The notes beneath the pieces were generated by a model that was not told the origin of the DNA, ran no database searches, and saw nothing but the letters and a program-made list of their open reading frames with translations. A stretch of DNA of 64,000 nucleotides from contig CAVTRT010000001.1 of the NCBI GenBank assembly GCA_963737285.1, forward strand, positions 558,001 through 622,000, given 5' to 3'. The position numbers and the translations under genes were made by a program. This stretch comes from Trebonia sp963737285 (GTDB taxonomy: Bacteria; Actinomycetota; Actinomycetes; Streptosporangiales; Streptosporangiaceae). Positions 62,844 through 64,000 of this stretch are shown piece after piece (position 1 is the first letter of the stretch; the number at the start of each line of letters is the position of its first letter).

Positions 62844-64000
62844 CTACACCTGGGCAAGCCGGGTACGGTCGACCTTGCCGGTGGACGTCCTGGGCAATGC
62901 CTCACAGAACTCCACTACATCGGGCACCATGTAGCGGGGCAGCCGCCGCAGGCAGTGCTCAAGCACTTCCTGGCGGGTGAGGGTGCCTGAGCCATCCGCG
63001 ACGATGACGGCCCGCAGACGGCTGCCGAGCAGCTCGTCTGGCACGGGCAGTACCACTGCCTCGCGGATGGCCGAGTGCGTGCAGAGCGCGGCCTCCACCT
63101 CCCCGAGCTCCACCCGGTAGCCGCGTGTCTTGACCATGCCGTCCCGGCGGCCGAGGAACACGTAGTTGCCGTCGGCGTCCAAGGTCACCAGGTCGCCGGT
63201 CCGGTAGGCCGGATCGTCATACGCCTCCTGGAACGGGTTGCTGACCAGCACTTCGCGGGTCTTGCACGGCTGGCCCCAGTAGCCCGCCATCAGGCCGGGT
63301 CCCCGGACGTAGAGCTCGCCCTCCTCGCCTGGCCGCGACACCCGGTCGCCCTCACTGGTGACCGCGAAGACCTCCGTGTTGGCGCACGCCTTCCCTATCG
63401 GTACCGGGGCCGTGAGCTCGGCGGCGTCCTCAGCCGCCGGAACCTCGAACGAGGTGCACACGTTGGTCTCGGTCGGCCCGAACCAGTTGAGGTAGCGCGC
63501 GCCTGGCAACTCGGCCATCAGCCGCGTGAGGTGCTTGACCGGGAACACCTCTCCGGCGAAGATGATCGCCCGCAGCGCGGACAGGTCGAACCCCTCCAGG
63601 CTGCCGTAAGTTGCCAGCATCGTGAGGATCGAGGGCACTGAGTACCAGACGGAGATCCGCTCCTGCTCCATCCATTCCGCCAGTCGCGCGGGGAAGGTAG
63701 ACGTCATCTCCGGGAGCATGACCATGCAGGCGGCGGTCTGGCAGGTGGCGAAGATGTCAAATACCGACAGGTCGAAATGGAGCGGGGCGGGGCTGCAGAC
63801 GCGGTCCTGCTCGCTGCGCCCGGCGCAGGTCGCGGCCCACGCGACGAAGGTGAGCGAGCTGCGATGCGAGATCATCACGCCTTTCGGCGTGCCGGTCGAC
63901 CCGGATGTGTACAGGATGTAGGCAAGGTCGGTCTCGATCGCCCGGTCTTGCGCCAGTGCCTCGTCCGGTTCCGCTAGCACCGTCTCCCAGGGCAGTACGG
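62844..64000 (-). CDS. Amino-acid adenylation (NRPS A-domain-like) enzyme, N-terminus beyond the window
   Basis: The frame is open to the right edge, 385 residues visible. Core motifs in order: YILYTSGSTGTPKGVMISH (A3), FDLSVFDIF, NWFGPTETNVC (A5), GELYVRGPGLMAGY, YRTGDLV (A7), GRRDGMVKTRGYRVELGEVE (A8) and PRTSTGKVDRTRL (A10). It ends right after A10 with no carrier domain, so it is a stand-alone adenylation enzyme. It activates an amino or carboxylic acid as AMP ester, probably for a separate carrier protein outside the window. Together with the GS-like gene it may belong to a small biosynthetic cluster (inference). Confidence 0.9.
   Translation of the reverse strand, partial: VLPWETVLAEPDEALAQDRAIETDLAYILYTSGSTGTPKGVMISHRSSLTFVAWAATCAGRSEQDRVCSPAPLHFDLSVFDIFATCQTAACMVMLPEMTSTFPARLAEWMEQERISVWYSVPSILTMLATYGSLEGFDLSALRAIIFAGEVFPVKHLTRLMAELPGARYLNWFGPTETNVCTSFEVPAAEDAAELTAPVPIGKACANTEVFAVTSEGDRVSRPGEEGELYVRGPGLMAGYWGQPCKTREVLVSNPFQEAYDDPAYRTGDLVTLDADGNYVFLGRRDGMVKTRGYRVELGEVEAALCTHSAIREAVVLPVPDELLGSRLRAVIVADGSGTLTRQEVLEHCLRRLPRYMVPDVVEFCEALPRTSTGKVDRTRLAQV

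Overview
The window is high-GC DNA from a filamentous-type actinobacterium. This is inferred from GTG/TTG starts, stop/start overlaps such as ATGA and GTGA, an XRE/DUF5753 regulator with a DUF397 partner, a Methyltransf_19 protein, 'RxLDTR' surface repeats, DUF6069, a DUF6879 relic and TreYZ trehalose synthesis. A lineage near Streptosporangiales/Catenulisporales is plausible, but the species cannot be fixed. There is no rRNA, prophage or CRISPR; one tRNA (Arg, ACG) is present.

Layout. 1-6 kb: two secreted proteins, tRNA-Arg with a terminator, a MetE-like methyltransferase and a small secreted protein. 6-12 kb: an IclR-controlled catabolic locus, with an amidohydrolase divergent from iclR and then an operon of CoA-transferase, citryl-CoA-lyase-like protein, LigB and LigA. 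The amidohydrolase and operon promoters carry the same half-site array. 12-22 kb: MFS exporter, 2OG oxygenase, Smr protein, gluconokinase, CtaB, TreY, TreZ and a PIG-V-like mannosyltransferase. 22-26 kb: a pentapeptide-repeat protein, then an AbiEi/endonuclease-like gene bracketed by 52-bp inverted repeats, each folding into a 16-bp hairpin with a compensatory base-pair change. 26-35 kb: a nine-gene coupled operon with a branched-chain-amino-acid-type ABC importer, a TetR regulator, a KASIII-like enzyme, an acyl-CoA ligase and 3-hydroxybutyrate dehydrogenase. 35-44 kb: a HypF C-terminal protein, a His-rich methyltransferase, a repeat-rich gene-poor stretch, the XRE/DUF397 pair, a nitroreductase, IS and glycosyltransferase relics and membrane proteins. 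44-51 kb: a phosphoribosyltransferase, a ClpC-like ATPase and a kinase / kinase-like / response-regulator trio. 51-64 kb: a very large secreted GH87-like glucanase, a DksA-like protein, an orphan C5 DNA methyltransferase, a Methyltransf_19 protein, a lone Lrp ligand-binding domain, a GH18 chitinase, a glutamine-synthetase-like enzyme and an adenylation enzyme running off the edge.

A cross-cutting observation: at least eight genes (treY, treZ, pentapeptide protein, acyl-CoA ligase, hypF-like, clpC-like, GH87-like, dksA-like) are interrupted by exactly one-base shifts. Each is repaired to a full-length family member by one inserted or deleted base, mostly in short runs of one base. The simplest reading is residual indel error in the assembly rather than eight independent pseudogenes, but this cannot be settled from sequence alone.
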